Positions 25,188 to 32,666 of a stretch of DNA of 64,000 nucleotides are shown here, piece by piece. The stretch covers positions 1 through 64,000 of the forward strand of contig NZ_JABEZT010000011.1 in the NCBI RefSeq assembly GCF_013149805.1, read 5' to 3'. Origin of the DNA: Isoptericola chiayiensis (GTDB lineage Bacteria > Actinomycetota > Actinomycetes > Actinomycetales > Cellulomonadaceae). A model generated the notes under the pieces. The model was not told the origin of the DNA and did no database searches. It was given only the letters and a program-made list of their open reading frames with translations. The position numbers were made by a program, and so were the translations under genes. Position 1 is the first letter of the stretch; every line of letters begins with the position of its first letter.

Positions 25188-26534
25188 ATGCCCGCGGACG
25201 GTCCCCCTCAGCCCAGCACCGCCTACCTCGACCACCTCGCCGACGAGACCGAGCAGCGCCGCCGCGCCGCCGCCGTCGTGCAGCCCGCCCCGGAAGCACC
25301 CGAGGGCGGGGCGCCGCGGGCGCTCGCGGACGTCGTCGACGCCGCCGCCTCCGCCCTGGAGCCCGAGCTCGCCCACGTGGTGCGCACCCTGCACGCCCAC
25401 CCCGAGACGGCGTGGGAGGAGCACGACAGCGCCCGCCTCCTGGTCGACCTGCTCGCCGAGCACGGCATCGAGGCCGACCTGGGCGTCCACGGCGCCGACA
25501 CCGCGTTCCGGGCCGAGCTCGGCAGCGGCGACGGGCCGACGCTCGTCGTCTGCGCGGAGTACGACGCCCTGCCGGGCATCGGGCACGCGTGCGGGCACAA
25601 CGTCATCGCGGCCGCCGGCGTCGGCGCCTTCCTGGCGTTGCGCGACGTGCTGCGGTCCGCCGACGCCCCGCCCGGCCGGGTGGTGCTGCTCGGCACGCCG
25701 GCCGAGGAGGGGCACTCCGGCAAGGAGGTCCTCGCCCGCCACGGGGCGTTCGACGGCGTGGACGCCGCCATCATGCTGCACCCCTACGGCGTGGACCTCG
25801 CCGACCAGGTCTGGCTCGGCCGGCGCCTGCTGAGCTGGACGTTCACCGGCCGCAGCGCGCACGCCAGCGCCCAGCCGTTCATGGGACGCAACGCCCTCGA
25901 CGCCGCCAACCTCGCCTACACCGGGATCGCGCTGCTGCGCCAGCAGATGCCGCCCGTGGACCGGGTGCACGCCATCATGGTCGACGGCGGCACCCGGCCG
26001 AGCATCATCACCGAGCGCGCCCAGATGCGCCTCTACGCCCGGTCCAAGTACCCGGACACGCTGCGGGACCTGTCGCGGCGGCTCGACGACGTCGCCCGCG
26101 GCGCTGCGCTCATGACCGGCACCGAGGTGGAGATCACCTGGGACGACGGTGCCCACCCGTCCCTGCCCGTGCGGACCAACGAGGCCCTCACGGCCCGCTG
26201 GGTCGCCGCCGAGCAGCGGCGCGGACGGGACGTGCTGCCCGGGGGAGTCGTGTCCGAGACGATCGCGGCCTCCACCGACTTCGGCAACGTCAGCTTCCGG
26301 GTGCCGGGCATCCACCCGCTCATCCAGGTCTCCGACCCGTCCGTCGCGCTGCACACCGAGGCGTTCGCGGCGGCCGCCGGGTCGGACCGTGCGGTGGCGG
26401 CCGCCGTCGACGGTGCCGCCGGGCTGGCCGTCACGGCGCTCGACTACCTGTGCGACCCGGCGCTGCAGGCCGCGGTGCGCGAGGAGTTCGAGGCGGCCGG
26501 CGGGGCGATCGACGTGCCGCGGTACTTCGACTGA
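25188..26534 (+). CDS. M20 family amidohydrolase / carboxypeptidase-like
   Basis: This is a 448-residue metallohydrolase of the AbgB/aminoacylase-like M20 group. The metal-binding segment is CAEYDALPGIGHACGHN, followed by LGTPAEEGHSGK with the catalytic Glu pair and MLHPYG. The lid domain (about 225-330) contains TGRSAHASAQPFMGRNALDA. The first 40 residues are Pro/Ala/Gln-rich and probably disordered. TACGAT 6 nt before the ATG fixes the start as leaderless. Members of this group cleave acyl-amino acids or p-aminobenzoyl-glutamate; the substrate here is unknown. Confidence 0.9.
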   Translation: MPADGPPQPSTAYLDHLADETEQRRRAAAVVQPAPEAPEGGAPRALADVVDAAASALEPELAHVVRTLHAHPETAWEEHDSARLLVDLLAEHGIEADLGVHGADTAFRAELGSGDGPTLVVCAEYDALPGIGHACGHNVIAAAGVGAFLALRDVLRSADAPPGRVVLLGTPAEEGHSGKEVLARHGAFDGVDAAIMLHPYGVDLADQVWLGRRLLSWTFTGRSAHASAQPFMGRNALDAANLAYTGIALLRQQMPPVDRVHAIMVDGGTRPSIITERAQMRLYARSKYPDTLRDLSRRLDDVARGAALMTGTEVEITWDDGAHPSLPVRTNEALTARWVAAEQRRGRDVLPGGVVSETIAASTDFGNVSFRVPGIHPLIQVSDPSVALHTEAFAAAAGSDRAVAAAVDGAAGLAVTALDYLCDPALQAAVREEFEAAGGAIDVPRYFD

Positions 26535-26539
26535 GCCGA

Positions 26540-26660
26540 AGGTGCAGCGGAGGTCGAGGGCTGAGGGACGAGGCACTCGGCCGGAGCGGAGCCGCAGGCT
26601 CAGGCGACGGAAGGCTCGACGGAGTCGCCCGGGCTCGGGCGACGGAGACTCGACCGAGCT
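26540..26660 (+). repeat. Repeat-containing intergenic segment with dispersed element copy 1
   Basis: GAGGGACGAGGC (26563-26574) is followed by CCGGAGCGGAGCCGCAGG. The same pattern recurs at 61532-61573. Downstream are two related copies of a roughly 24-nt unit beginning GGCGACGGA. I see no gene here. Confidence 0.45.
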
Positions 26661-26684
26661 CTTGTCGCGGTGCGGCGGCCGTGC

Positions 26685-26690
26685 CAGCGT
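26685..26690 (+). promoter_or_regulatory. -10 box of a leaderless promoter
   Basis: CAGCGT, 6 nt before the ATG at 26697; a weaker match to TANNNT. Confidence 0.4.
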
Positions 26691-26696
26691 GGGGGC

Positions 26697-27191
26697 ATGA
26701 CGACGGTCGGGCAGCTGCGCAAGGCGGCCCTCGGGCTGCCCGGGGTGGAGGAGGTCGACGGCGCGTTCACCGTCGAGGGCGCCACGTTCGCGGTCGGGCT
26801 GCCGGGCGGTGCCGTCGAGCTGGCGCTCACGGGGACCGACGCCGAGCGGGTGCTGACCGAGCATCCGACGGCGGAGCGTGTCGTCGGCAGACCGCGGGTG
26901 CAGGTGCCGCTCGCGGACCTCGACGGTCAGCAGCTCAACCACTGGGTGCGGCGGGCCTGGTTCGGCCGGGCGCCGCGCGAACTCATCGAGGCGATCTCGG
27001 CGGCGGACACCGTGGAGCCGGGGGCCGTGGGTGACCTGCCGGCGTCGATCGGTCGCCCGGCGACGCGCGGGTTGGCCGGCGCGGGGATCGTGTCCCTGGC
27101 CGACGTCGCGGCGCGCTCGGACGCCGAGCTGCTGGCGATCCACGGTGTCGGGCCGAAGGCGGTGCGGCTGCTGCGCGAGGCGACGGGGTGA
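26697..27191 (+). CDS. MmcQ/YjbR-like domain fused to a helix-hairpin-helix
   Basis: The 164-residue product has an N-terminal part (about 1-100) with the MmcQ/YjbR-like pattern, TVGQLRKAALGLPGVEEVDG through LNHWVRRAWFGRAPRELIEA. The C-terminal part (about 110-164) is a helix-hairpin-helix module, LPASIGRPATRGLAGAGIVSL then IHGVGPKAVRLLREA, which usually contacts DNA or RNA backbone non-specifically. YjbR-like domains are thought to bind DNA, so the protein may be DNA-binding; no activity can be assigned. Its stop overlaps the start of the next gene (GTGA). Confidence 0.75.
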   Translation: MTTVGQLRKAALGLPGVEEVDGAFTVEGATFAVGLPGGAVELALTGTDAERVLTEHPTAERVVGRPRVQVPLADLDGQQLNHWVRRAWFGRAPRELIEAISAADTVEPGAVGDLPASIGRPATRGLAGAGIVSLADVAARSDAELLAIHGVGPKAVRLLREATG

Positions 27192-28015
27192 GTCCTGCCA
27201 GCCGGGGCATGGACCTGGTCGAGGTCGGGGAGACGACCCTCGCCGTCGAGGACGGCGGCGCCGGCGAGCCCGTGGTGCTGGTCCAGACCGCGCTCACCGC
27301 GGACGAGCTGCTCCCGCTGGGGATCGCGCTCCGGCGGCGCGGATACCGCGTGCTCCGCTACCACCGCCGAGGCTATGGCTCGAGCAGCCCGGCGCGGGAT
27401 CCCGGGTCGATCGCCGCGGACGCGCGGGACTGCGCGGACCTGATGTCCGCCGTCGGGCTGGGACGGGCGCACGTCGTGTCCGTGTCGTACGGCGCGGCCG
27501 TCGCCCTGGAGCTCGCCGCGCGGCGACCGGATCTCGTGGCCACGACGACGGCGATCGAGCCGCCGCCGACGCTGCTTGCGGATCCCGGGGAGTTCGTGGC
27601 CGCCAACGAGTCGCTGCTCACGCGCTACCGGTCCGCGGGGGCTGCGGCGGCGCTGGACTCGTTCCTGACGCGGCTCGTCGGGACCGGCTGGCGTGCGGAG
27701 ATGGAGCGGCTGCTGCCCGGGTCGGTGGCCCGGATGGAGCGGGACGCGGCCACGTTCTTCGGCGGCGACGTGCCGGCGCTGCTCGGCTGGACGTTCGGCG
27801 ACGCCGACGCCGCAGCGGTCGGGAGTCCGTTGCTGTACGTCGGCGGGACCGACAGCGGCCCGTGGTTCGCCGCGGTCCGACGTCGGATGCTCGCGTGGTT
27901 CCCGGACGCCTCCGACGTGGTGGTCGACGGCGCCGACCACAACCTGGTCCTGACGCACGCGGAGGACGTGGCCGAGGCGGTCGACGGGTTCCTGCAGCAA
28001 TATCTCTGCCGGTGA
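27188..28015 (+). CDS. Alpha/beta-hydrolase
   Basis: This is a 275-residue hydrolase-fold protein. The nucleophile elbow is VSVSYGAAVALELA (Ser), the strand before it YRVLRYHRRGYGSSSPA, and the C-terminal His lies in VVVDGADHNLVLTHAEDV. The usual HG oxyanion motif is replaced by LVQTALTADELL, so the oxyanion hole is atypical. The GTG at 27188 overlaps the stop of the YjbR-like gene, so the two form a two-gene unit. Esterase-like activity is only a family-level inference. Confidence 0.82.
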   Translation: MSPASRGMDLVEVGETTLAVEDGGAGEPVVLVQTALTADELLPLGIALRRRGYRVLRYHRRGYGSSSPARDPGSIAADARDCADLMSAVGLGRAHVVSVSYGAAVALELAARRPDLVATTTAIEPPPTLLADPGEFVAANESLLTRYRSAGAAAALDSFLTRLVGTGWRAEMERLLPGSVARMERDAATFFGGDVPALLGWTFGDADAAAVGSPLLYVGGTDSGPWFAAVRRRMLAWFPDASDVVVDGADHNLVLTHAEDVAEAVDGFLQQYLCR

Positions 28016-28019
28016 CACG

Positions 28020-28082
28020 GATCGAGCGTCCCTGGATGCACCTGATCAGGGTGTGATCGCGTGCATCCAGAGACGCTCGATC
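28020..28082. terminator. Long hairpin between convergent genes
   Basis: Arms of 22 nt (28020-28041 and 28061-28082) pair with one mismatch around a 19-nt loop, between the hydrolase (+) and hsp20 (-). There is no U-tract. Confidence 0.75.
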
Positions 28083-28097
28083 GGGGAGCGGCCGGAC

Positions 28098-28517
28098 TCA
28101 GGCCGCGGTGGTGACCTCGATGCGCTGGGGCGTCGTGCCGGCGAACACGCCGGTGACCGTGACGGTCAGGACACCGGCGTCGTAGGACGCCGTCACCGCG
28201 TCGGCCTCGACGGCCTTCGGCAGGTTGACGACGCGGCGGAAGCCGCCGAAGCGGACCTCCGAGACGCGGCGGCCCTCGGACTCCTCGCTGCGCTGGTCGC
28301 GACGCTCGCCGCGGACGACGAGCCGGCGGCCCTCGACCTCGACGGTGACGTCCTCGGCCGGGTCGACGCCCGGCAGGTCGAGGCGGGCGACGAGGTCCTC
28401 GCCGTCGCGGTAGACGTCCGCCGCGGGGCGGGCGTGCTGCGGTTCGACGGCGGTGCGCGGCGTCAGGACGTCGCGCAGCCAGGCGTCGGAGAAGGGGATG
28501 CGGGTCAGGGTGGTCAT
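28098..28517 (-). CDS. hsp20: Small heat-shock protein, Hsp20 family
   Basis: This is a 139-residue ATP-independent holdase chaperone. The alpha-crystallin domain spans about 40-135: DVYRDGEDLVARLDLPGVDPAEDVTV, then RLVVRGERR, and the conserved GVLTVTV near the C-terminus; an I-x-V motif (RIEVTT) ends the protein. GAGGAGG lies 6 nt before the ATG at 28517; a start 12 codons upstream lacks support. A HAIR operator 37 bp upstream predicts repression by HspR and induction by heat. Confidence 0.95.
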   Translation of the reverse strand: MTTLTRIPFSDAWLRDVLTPRTAVEPQHARPAADVYRDGEDLVARLDLPGVDPAEDVTVEVEGRRLVVRGERRDQRSEESEGRRVSEVRFGGFRRVVNLPKAVEADAVTASYDAGVLTVTVTGVFAGTTPQRIEVTTAA

Positions 28518-28553
28518 GATGTTCCTCCTCGGGGGTGGTTCCACGGGAGACAA

Positions 28554-28574
28554 CTTGAGTCGGGTCGACTCAAT
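28554..28574. promoter_or_regulatory. HAIR element (HspR operator)
   Basis: CTTGAGT-N7-ACTCAAT, one base off the consensus CTTGAGT-N7-ACTCAAG. It is placed 37 bp upstream of the hsp20 start codon. Confidence 0.85.
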
Positions 28575-28619
28575 TTCCAGGTTCGCCGACGGCGGACGGC
28601 CCGGCCCCGGCGCCAGGGC

Positions 28620-28922
28620 TCAGTCGCGCAGCGGTGAGCCCACGACGTCGAACCGGAAGCCGCCGAACTCCCCGGACAGCAGCGGCCGCGCGGCGGCGAT
28701 CGACGCCTGGACACCGGGCAGCTCCAGCGAGGCGCGGTGGGCCGCGGCCGACGTCCACAGCTCGACGACGAACACGGTGTCGGGCTGCTCGTCGCTGATG
28801 CCGACCTCGTAGAGCAGGCACCCGGCGTCGGCGAGCTCGTCGCTGCGCGCCGTGAGGTGGGCGACGAGCTCGTCCCTTTTTCCGGGGGCGGCACCGAGTG
28901 TGCCGACGTTGGCGAAGGTCAT
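28620..28922 (-). CDS. Antibiotic biosynthesis monooxygenase (ABM) domain protein
   Basis: This is a 100-residue single ABM domain (dimeric alpha/beta barrel): FANVGTLGAAPGKRDELVAHLTARS, CLLYEVGISDEQPDTVFVVELWTSAAAHRASLELPGV. Such small proteins include quinol monooxygenases (YgiN-like) and heme-degrading proteins; the sequence does not decide which. TACCGT lies 7 nt before the ATG at 28922, the leaderless pattern, so I use this start. It is transcribed toward hsp20 and is probably independent of it. Confidence 0.82.
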   Translation of the reverse strand: MTFANVGTLGAAPGKRDELVAHLTARSDELADAGCLLYEVGISDEQPDTVFVVELWTSAAAHRASLELPGVQASIAAARPLLSGEFGGFRFDVVGSPLRD

Positions 28923-28929
28923 GGTCGTG

Positions 28930-28935
28930 ACGGTA
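28930..28935 (-). promoter_or_regulatory. -10 box of a leaderless promoter
   Basis: TACCGT on the minus strand, 7 nt before the ATG at 28922. Confidence 0.55.
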
Positions 28936-28975
28936 GCGGCGGCCACCGACACATCCCGGCGCGGCCGGAGCCGGG

Positions 28976-29368
28976 TCAGGACCGCACGTCACCGTCCACG
29001 TAGAACCACGTACCGGCGTCGCGCACGAACCGGCTGCGCTCGGCCAACTGCCCGCGCGTGCCGTCGTCGTCGGCGAAGAACGCCACGAACTCGACCTCGC
29101 CGGCGTCGTCGAACGGCCCGCCCGCCCGCGTGCCGAGGATGTCGAGGCGGCGCCACCGCCGCCCCGGCTCGAGCTCCAACGACCCCGGCCGCGTGCTCGG
29201 GTGCCAGGTGGCGCGCAGGTAGTCCGCCTCCCCGGCGGCGAAGGCGCTGTAGCGCGAGCGCATCAGCGCCTCGGCGGTCGGGGCGCTGCGTTCGCCGCGG
29301 TGCAGCGGGCCGCAGCACTCGCCGTAGGGCAGGCCGGTCAGGCAGGGGCAGCGGGTCGCGTCGTCCAC
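28976..29368 (-). CDS. YchJ-like SEC-C motif protein
   Basis: This is a 130-residue protein with an N-terminal zinc-binding SEC-C motif (CPCLTGLPYGECCGPLHRG), followed by an NTF2-like domain, EALMRSRYSAFAAGEADYLRATWHPSTRP, typical of UPF0225/YchJ proteins. The family's function is unknown; SEC-C motifs often bind zinc and sometimes ribosomes or SecB-like partners. The GTG at 29368 starts right before the motif; a GTG at 29386 is an alternative, and neither has a clear ribosome binding site. The gene is only 43 nt downstream of the ATPase gene on the same strand. Confidence 0.82.
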   Translation of the reverse strand: MDDATRCPCLTGLPYGECCGPLHRGERSAPTAEALMRSRYSAFAAGEADYLRATWHPSTRPGSLELEPGRRWRRLDILGTRAGGPFDDAGEVEFVAFFADDDGTRGQLAERSRFVRDAGTWFYVDGDVRS

Positions 29369-29411
29369 AGGTCCATGGTGCGGCACGACGGCTCGAGGTG
29401 CGGGTCTGCGT

Positions 29412-30833
29412 TCACACGGACGCCGTCCACGCCTCAAGCAGGTCGGCGGGTCCGACGGCAGTCACGCCGGCGACATCGACACCACTACGTGAGACGGCGA
29501 CGAGCGGAGTCTCCTCGGTGGCCCCGGGCAGCCTGTCCCGGTGCTGGTGGAGCCGTGCCAGATCGCGGTGGTCGAACGCGCGGTGCTCCAGCCACTTGAC
29601 GGAGCCGACGAAGGTCAGGGCCTGTGCGACGCCTTCCCGGTCGGCGCCGACGAGGTCGATCTCCGGGTCGTTGGTGCGCGTCCAGTATCCGCCCACGGCG
29701 CTGGCGTCCGGGAACGGTCCGGACCCGGCGAGCCCCCACAGGGCCTCACGGATCACAGGTTCGACGGCCCGCCCCCGCCACGAGGTCCAGCCGTCGCGCA
29801 CGCGGGCGAGCAGCTGATCGCCGCGTCCGCGTTCGATCAGAGGCAACCCCGGCCTGACGAAGTGCAGCCAGAACCGTAGGTAGGGGTCGTCGACGCGGTA
29901 GCGGGTCTCCTTGCTGGGGCGTGTGGACAGTGGCGTGTCCGCGGCGACGATCCGCCGTTCGGTCAGCAGTTCCAGGGCGCGTTGGAGCGAGGCTTGCGGC
30001 AGTCCGGACGCGCGCCCGATGGTGGTGAAGGTCCGTTCTCCGTGTCCGACGGCGCGGAGCACCGTGCGTGCCTGCGCTTCGGTGGGAAGCTCGGCGGCCA
30101 GGCTGCGCTCACCACTGACGATCAGCGGAGACGTCGGGTCGGCGAGCGAGTCCGTGAGGTAGGCCCACAGGTCCGCGTCGGACGGCCAGGTGTCGAGCAG
30201 CAGGGGGAGTCCACCGGTGACGAGGTAGGCGTCGATCGCGTCGGCGGGCTGGAGCGCGAGCAGCGACGCGACGTCGGCGGGGTTGAGCGGGGGGACGACC
30301 ATCTCCGTCGCGCGTTGGTAGAAGGGGCGGCCGTAGGTGTTGATTTGCTCCATCGTCGCGAGGTCGGAGCCGACGAGGATCAGGAGCACCGGCAGACGTG
30401 AGAACTGTCGGTCGAAGGCTCGCTGCAGGGCTCCCTCGAACGTGGGGTCGGCCCGGACGAGGTAGGGCATCTCGTCGAGGACGACGACGCTGGCCCGGTC
30501 TGTCGGCAGCGCGGCTGCCAGCATCTGAAAGGCGCTGGTCCAGGTCGTCGGAGGTTCTGCCGGGGTGGCTGTCGAGGCGTCGGGAAGATCGGAGGCCTTG
30601 AGCTCCGCGGTGAAGTCCGCGAGGTCCGTGGCGGGAGGGCCGCCGGCCGCCGTGAAGAAGAACGACGGCACGGCGGCGCGGTCGACGAACTCTTCGACGA
30701 GCCGAGACTTGCCGACTCGACGGCGGCCGCGGACGAGCACGGAACGCCCCGGACGGTCGGCGTCCTCAGATGTCCGCGCGAGGAGTCGGTCGAGCATGCC
30801 GAGTTCCGCGCTGCGCCCGACGAAGGTTCGCAC
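29412..30833 (-). CDS. AAA/ATPase_2 protein with DUF234-type nuclease-like C-terminus (copy 1)
   Basis: This 473-residue protein belongs to the family once called archaeal-type ATPases. Walker A is GRRRVGKS (36-43), Walker B VVVLDE (116-121), with sensor segment LILVGSDLATME. A winged-helix segment (about 245-300) precedes LRFWLHFVRPG and a PD-(D/E)XK-like tail, WTRTNDPEIDLVG through FVGSVKW, where the Asp, Glu-x-Asp and Lys could form a nuclease site. Biological role is unknown; the architecture resembles switchable nuclease or toxin-like NTPases. AAGGGAG lies 7 nt before the GTG at 30833. Four 15-bp iterons lie directly upstream. A paralogue lies at 35669-37120. Confidence 0.82.
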   Translation of the reverse strand: MRTFVGRSAELGMLDRLLARTSEDADRPGRSVLVRGRRRVGKSRLVEEFVDRAAVPSFFFTAAGGPPATDLADFTAELKASDLPDASTATPAEPPTTWTSAFQMLAAALPTDRASVVVLDEMPYLVRADPTFEGALQRAFDRQFSRLPVLLILVGSDLATMEQINTYGRPFYQRATEMVVPPLNPADVASLLALQPADAIDAYLVTGGLPLLLDTWPSDADLWAYLTDSLADPTSPLIVSGERSLAAELPTEAQARTVLRAVGHGERTFTTIGRASGLPQASLQRALELLTERRIVAADTPLSTRPSKETRYRVDDPYLRFWLHFVRPGLPLIERGRGDQLLARVRDGWTSWRGRAVEPVIREALWGLAGSGPFPDASAVGGYWTRTNDPEIDLVGADREGVAQALTFVGSVKWLEHRAFDHRDLARLHQHRDRLPGATEETPLVAVSRSGVDVAGVTAVGPADLLEAWTASV

Positions 30834-30847
30834 AGACGAACTCCCTT

Positions 30848-30907
30848 CCCAGTGAGACGTTCATGCGTGAGTGTTTCAAAAATGAGTGTCTCATGGATGG
30901 GTGTTTC
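30848..30907 (-). promoter_or_regulatory. Four 15-bp tandem iterons upstream of the ATPase gene
   Basis: On the minus strand four exactly adjoining 15-nt units occur: GAAACACCCATCCAT (30893-30907), GAGACACTCATTTTT (30878-30892), GAAACACTCACGCAT (30863-30877) and GAACGTCTCACTGGG (30848-30862). They end 14 bp before the start codon and probably form an operator or promoter array. Confidence 0.7.
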
Positions 30908-30991
30908 GGGCCAGGGTGAAATCAGGTGAACGCCACGACCGGCCGTTGGTCTGAGCGTGACCTGAACCGTTCCGTCGGGTACCAACGGGGT

Positions 30992-31150
30992 ATGCCGCGT
31001 TCCTTCCCGCCCTCGCCCGACTTCCCGCAGGACGGCGGCGCCGAGCGGGCCATCCGGGAGGCGCTGCGCGACCAGCTCCCCGACGACGTCGTCGTGCTGC
31101 ACGGCGTGCACCTGCAGGAGTACGAGCAGGAACACGAGACCAAGAACTGA
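30992..31150 (+). pseudogene. N-terminal fragment of a NERD-domain protein
   Basis: The 52-residue frame MPRSFPPSPDF through ERAIREALRDQLPDDVVVLHGVHLQEYEQEHE matches the start of NERD (nuclease-related) domain proteins, which are often fused to DEAD-box helicases. It stops where those proteins continue with an acidic active-site stretch (HE-hydrophobic-D). No remainder of such a gene is found downstream. TACCAA lies 6 nt before the ATG, so a short peptide may still be made. The simplest reading is truncation by insertion or deletion of the DNA now holding the methyltransferase stump. Confidence 0.6.
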
Positions 31151-31152
31151 CT

Positions 31153-31575
31153 GTGACTGCTCTTACGACGGATGACCCCGACGTGCCGTCAACATCGGGA
31201 CGCCACCGCATGGATAGCTTCCAGGTGGAGGTCAAGGACGAGCGGGTTACCAGGAATGCCGTCCTGGAGTACCTTTCGACACCGGCCTGGGATCGGCACA
31301 ACGCCGGTTCGGGTGACGTCATGGGACGACTCCGACGGGGCGCTCCATCGGTGACGATCCGGACCGAGTTCTTTAAGCCGGAGAAGGGCCGGTACCTGCA
31401 TCCGAAGGAGCACCGTCCGATCACCCACTACGAGGCCGCCCTGCTCCAAGGCTTCCCAGAGGACTTCCTTTGGTGCGGGTCGAAGACCGACATCGCGCGC
31501 CGGATCGGGAACGCTGTTCCGATCCCCCTGGGCACCGCGGTCGCGGGCGCGATACATGCCTACTTGCGACCCTGA
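31153..31575 (+). pseudogene. C-terminal fragment of a C5 cytosine DNA methyltransferase
   Basis: The 140-residue frame covers only the end of the target-recognition region and motifs IX-X: MGRLRRGAPSVTIRTEFFK, GRYLHPKEHRPITHYEAALLQGFPEDF and RIGNAVPIPLGTAVAGAI. The SAM-binding motif I, the catalytic Pro-Cys motif IV and the ENV motif are all absent, so it cannot methylate DNA on its own. It starts 2 nt after the NERD fragment. Base composition from here to about 32.6 kb is visibly less G+C-rich than the rest of the window, suggesting transfer. The HNH nuclease gene converges on it 20 nt away. Confidence 0.8.
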
Positions 31576-31595
31576 ACAGGCACGCACCTCCGCCG

Positions 31596-32588
31596 TCAGG
31601 CCCGTGGTGCAGGTTCTGTCCGGTGTTCCTCCCAGTGCTTGTATAACCAGTCGACCTGCTCGTCCCGCAAGGGCACGACGAGTTCGCCGTCGTGCAGCCG
31701 CGCATACTGGGGGTAGGTCTCGAGATCCGCTGCGACGTCGACGCGCAGGCGGGAAGGATCGACGGCGAGCAGTCCGTCGTCGAACAGCCGGTGGATGTCT
31801 CGCCGGAGCATGAGCCCGCCGTGGGCATGGTGCGAGCCGAGTCTCGCGTAGCTGTAGAGATGTCCTGCCTCGAGCACGCGCTCAGGTGCTGCGCCGGTGA
31901 ACGCGCACAAGTTTCCATGATCGGACAGGAGATGCCGCCTGAACTGCCGCTGGCCGCGCCGGACCCGGACCATCGTGTGCAGGAATCCGTGAGCGAAGTC
32001 GACAGCGAGTGTCGTATCCCGGTCCCAGACGAGGTCGGGCGTCCGGGCCCCCAATCGTTCGAGGGCCAGGCCAGCCCCCTTGGCGGTCAATGCGGCACGG
32101 AATGCCGCCCAGTCCAAGGGGCGCATCGCGTTGATGTCGCCTTGATGAACCGTGAGTGAGCGCAGCTCCTCGGCGTCGAGCAGCCCTTCCAATGGAGTCC
32201 ACGCCGCGTCGTGCCGGGCCGTGTACTGGGTGACAGGGACGTTGCTCGCAACGGGCCTCTCGAATTCGGCCCTGCACTTCGAGCACCGATATCGCGGGCT
32301 TGCGTTCTTGCGAGCGTGGATCCTCGTCGCGTTGCACTCCACACAACGGAACTGGGTCTTGAAGCCTGCGGACTGCTGAATCACTTCGACGACCGAAACG
32401 CCGAGGAGGGACTTCTTGTCCCAGAGTGCCACCACGTCTCCGCGTTGGATCGCAGTGTGATTGGGCACCTTGCTGTCCCACGAGTAGTACGCGTCGATCT
32501 GGTCGTCGTACCCGGTGTTGCCTGCGTGGCCGCGATCCTTCCCCGCTGCCATGAGCAGCCACGCCCGTGGAGCTACCTCACCCGCCAT
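31596..32588 (-). CDS. EVE-like / zinc-ribbon / HNH endonuclease
   Basis: The 330-residue product has three parts. Residues about 8-85 (WLLMAAG, YYSWDSKVPNHTAIQRGDVVALWDK) look like an EVE/PUA-type domain, a fold that can read modified bases; this is inference. Residues about 85-115 are a zinc ribbon with paired CVEC and CSKC. Residues about 240-300 are an HNH nuclease: LCAFTGAAPERVLEAGHLYSYA, then HHAHGGLMLRRDIHRLFDDGLLAV. This points to a restriction enzyme, either the partner of the truncated methyltransferase or modification-dependent. The ATG at 32588 is preferred to a TTG at 32609. Base composition is lower in G+C than the surroundings. Confidence 0.75.
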   Translation of the reverse strand: MAGEVAPRAWLLMAAGKDRGHAGNTGYDDQIDAYYSWDSKVPNHTAIQRGDVVALWDKKSLLGVSVVEVIQQSAGFKTQFRCVECNATRIHARKNASPRYRCSKCRAEFERPVASNVPVTQYTARHDAAWTPLEGLLDAEELRSLTVHQGDINAMRPLDWAAFRAALTAKGAGLALERLGARTPDLVWDRDTTLAVDFAHGFLHTMVRVRRGQRQFRRHLLSDHGNLCAFTGAAPERVLEAGHLYSYARLGSHHAHGGLMLRRDIHRLFDDGLLAVDPSRLRVDVAADLETYPQYARLHDGELVVPLRDEQVDWLYKHWEEHRTEPAPRA

Positions 32589-32666
32589 GCGCACAAGCTT
32601 CGCACGCAAGAGCCGCGCGTCACCACAGTGTCCGTCTGAATTCGTGGCGATGACGAGCTACGGCTG

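Noticed and set aside
30848-30907. Plasmid-type replication origin iterons
   Set aside because: No replication initiator or partition gene nearby; position right before a start codon fits an operator better.
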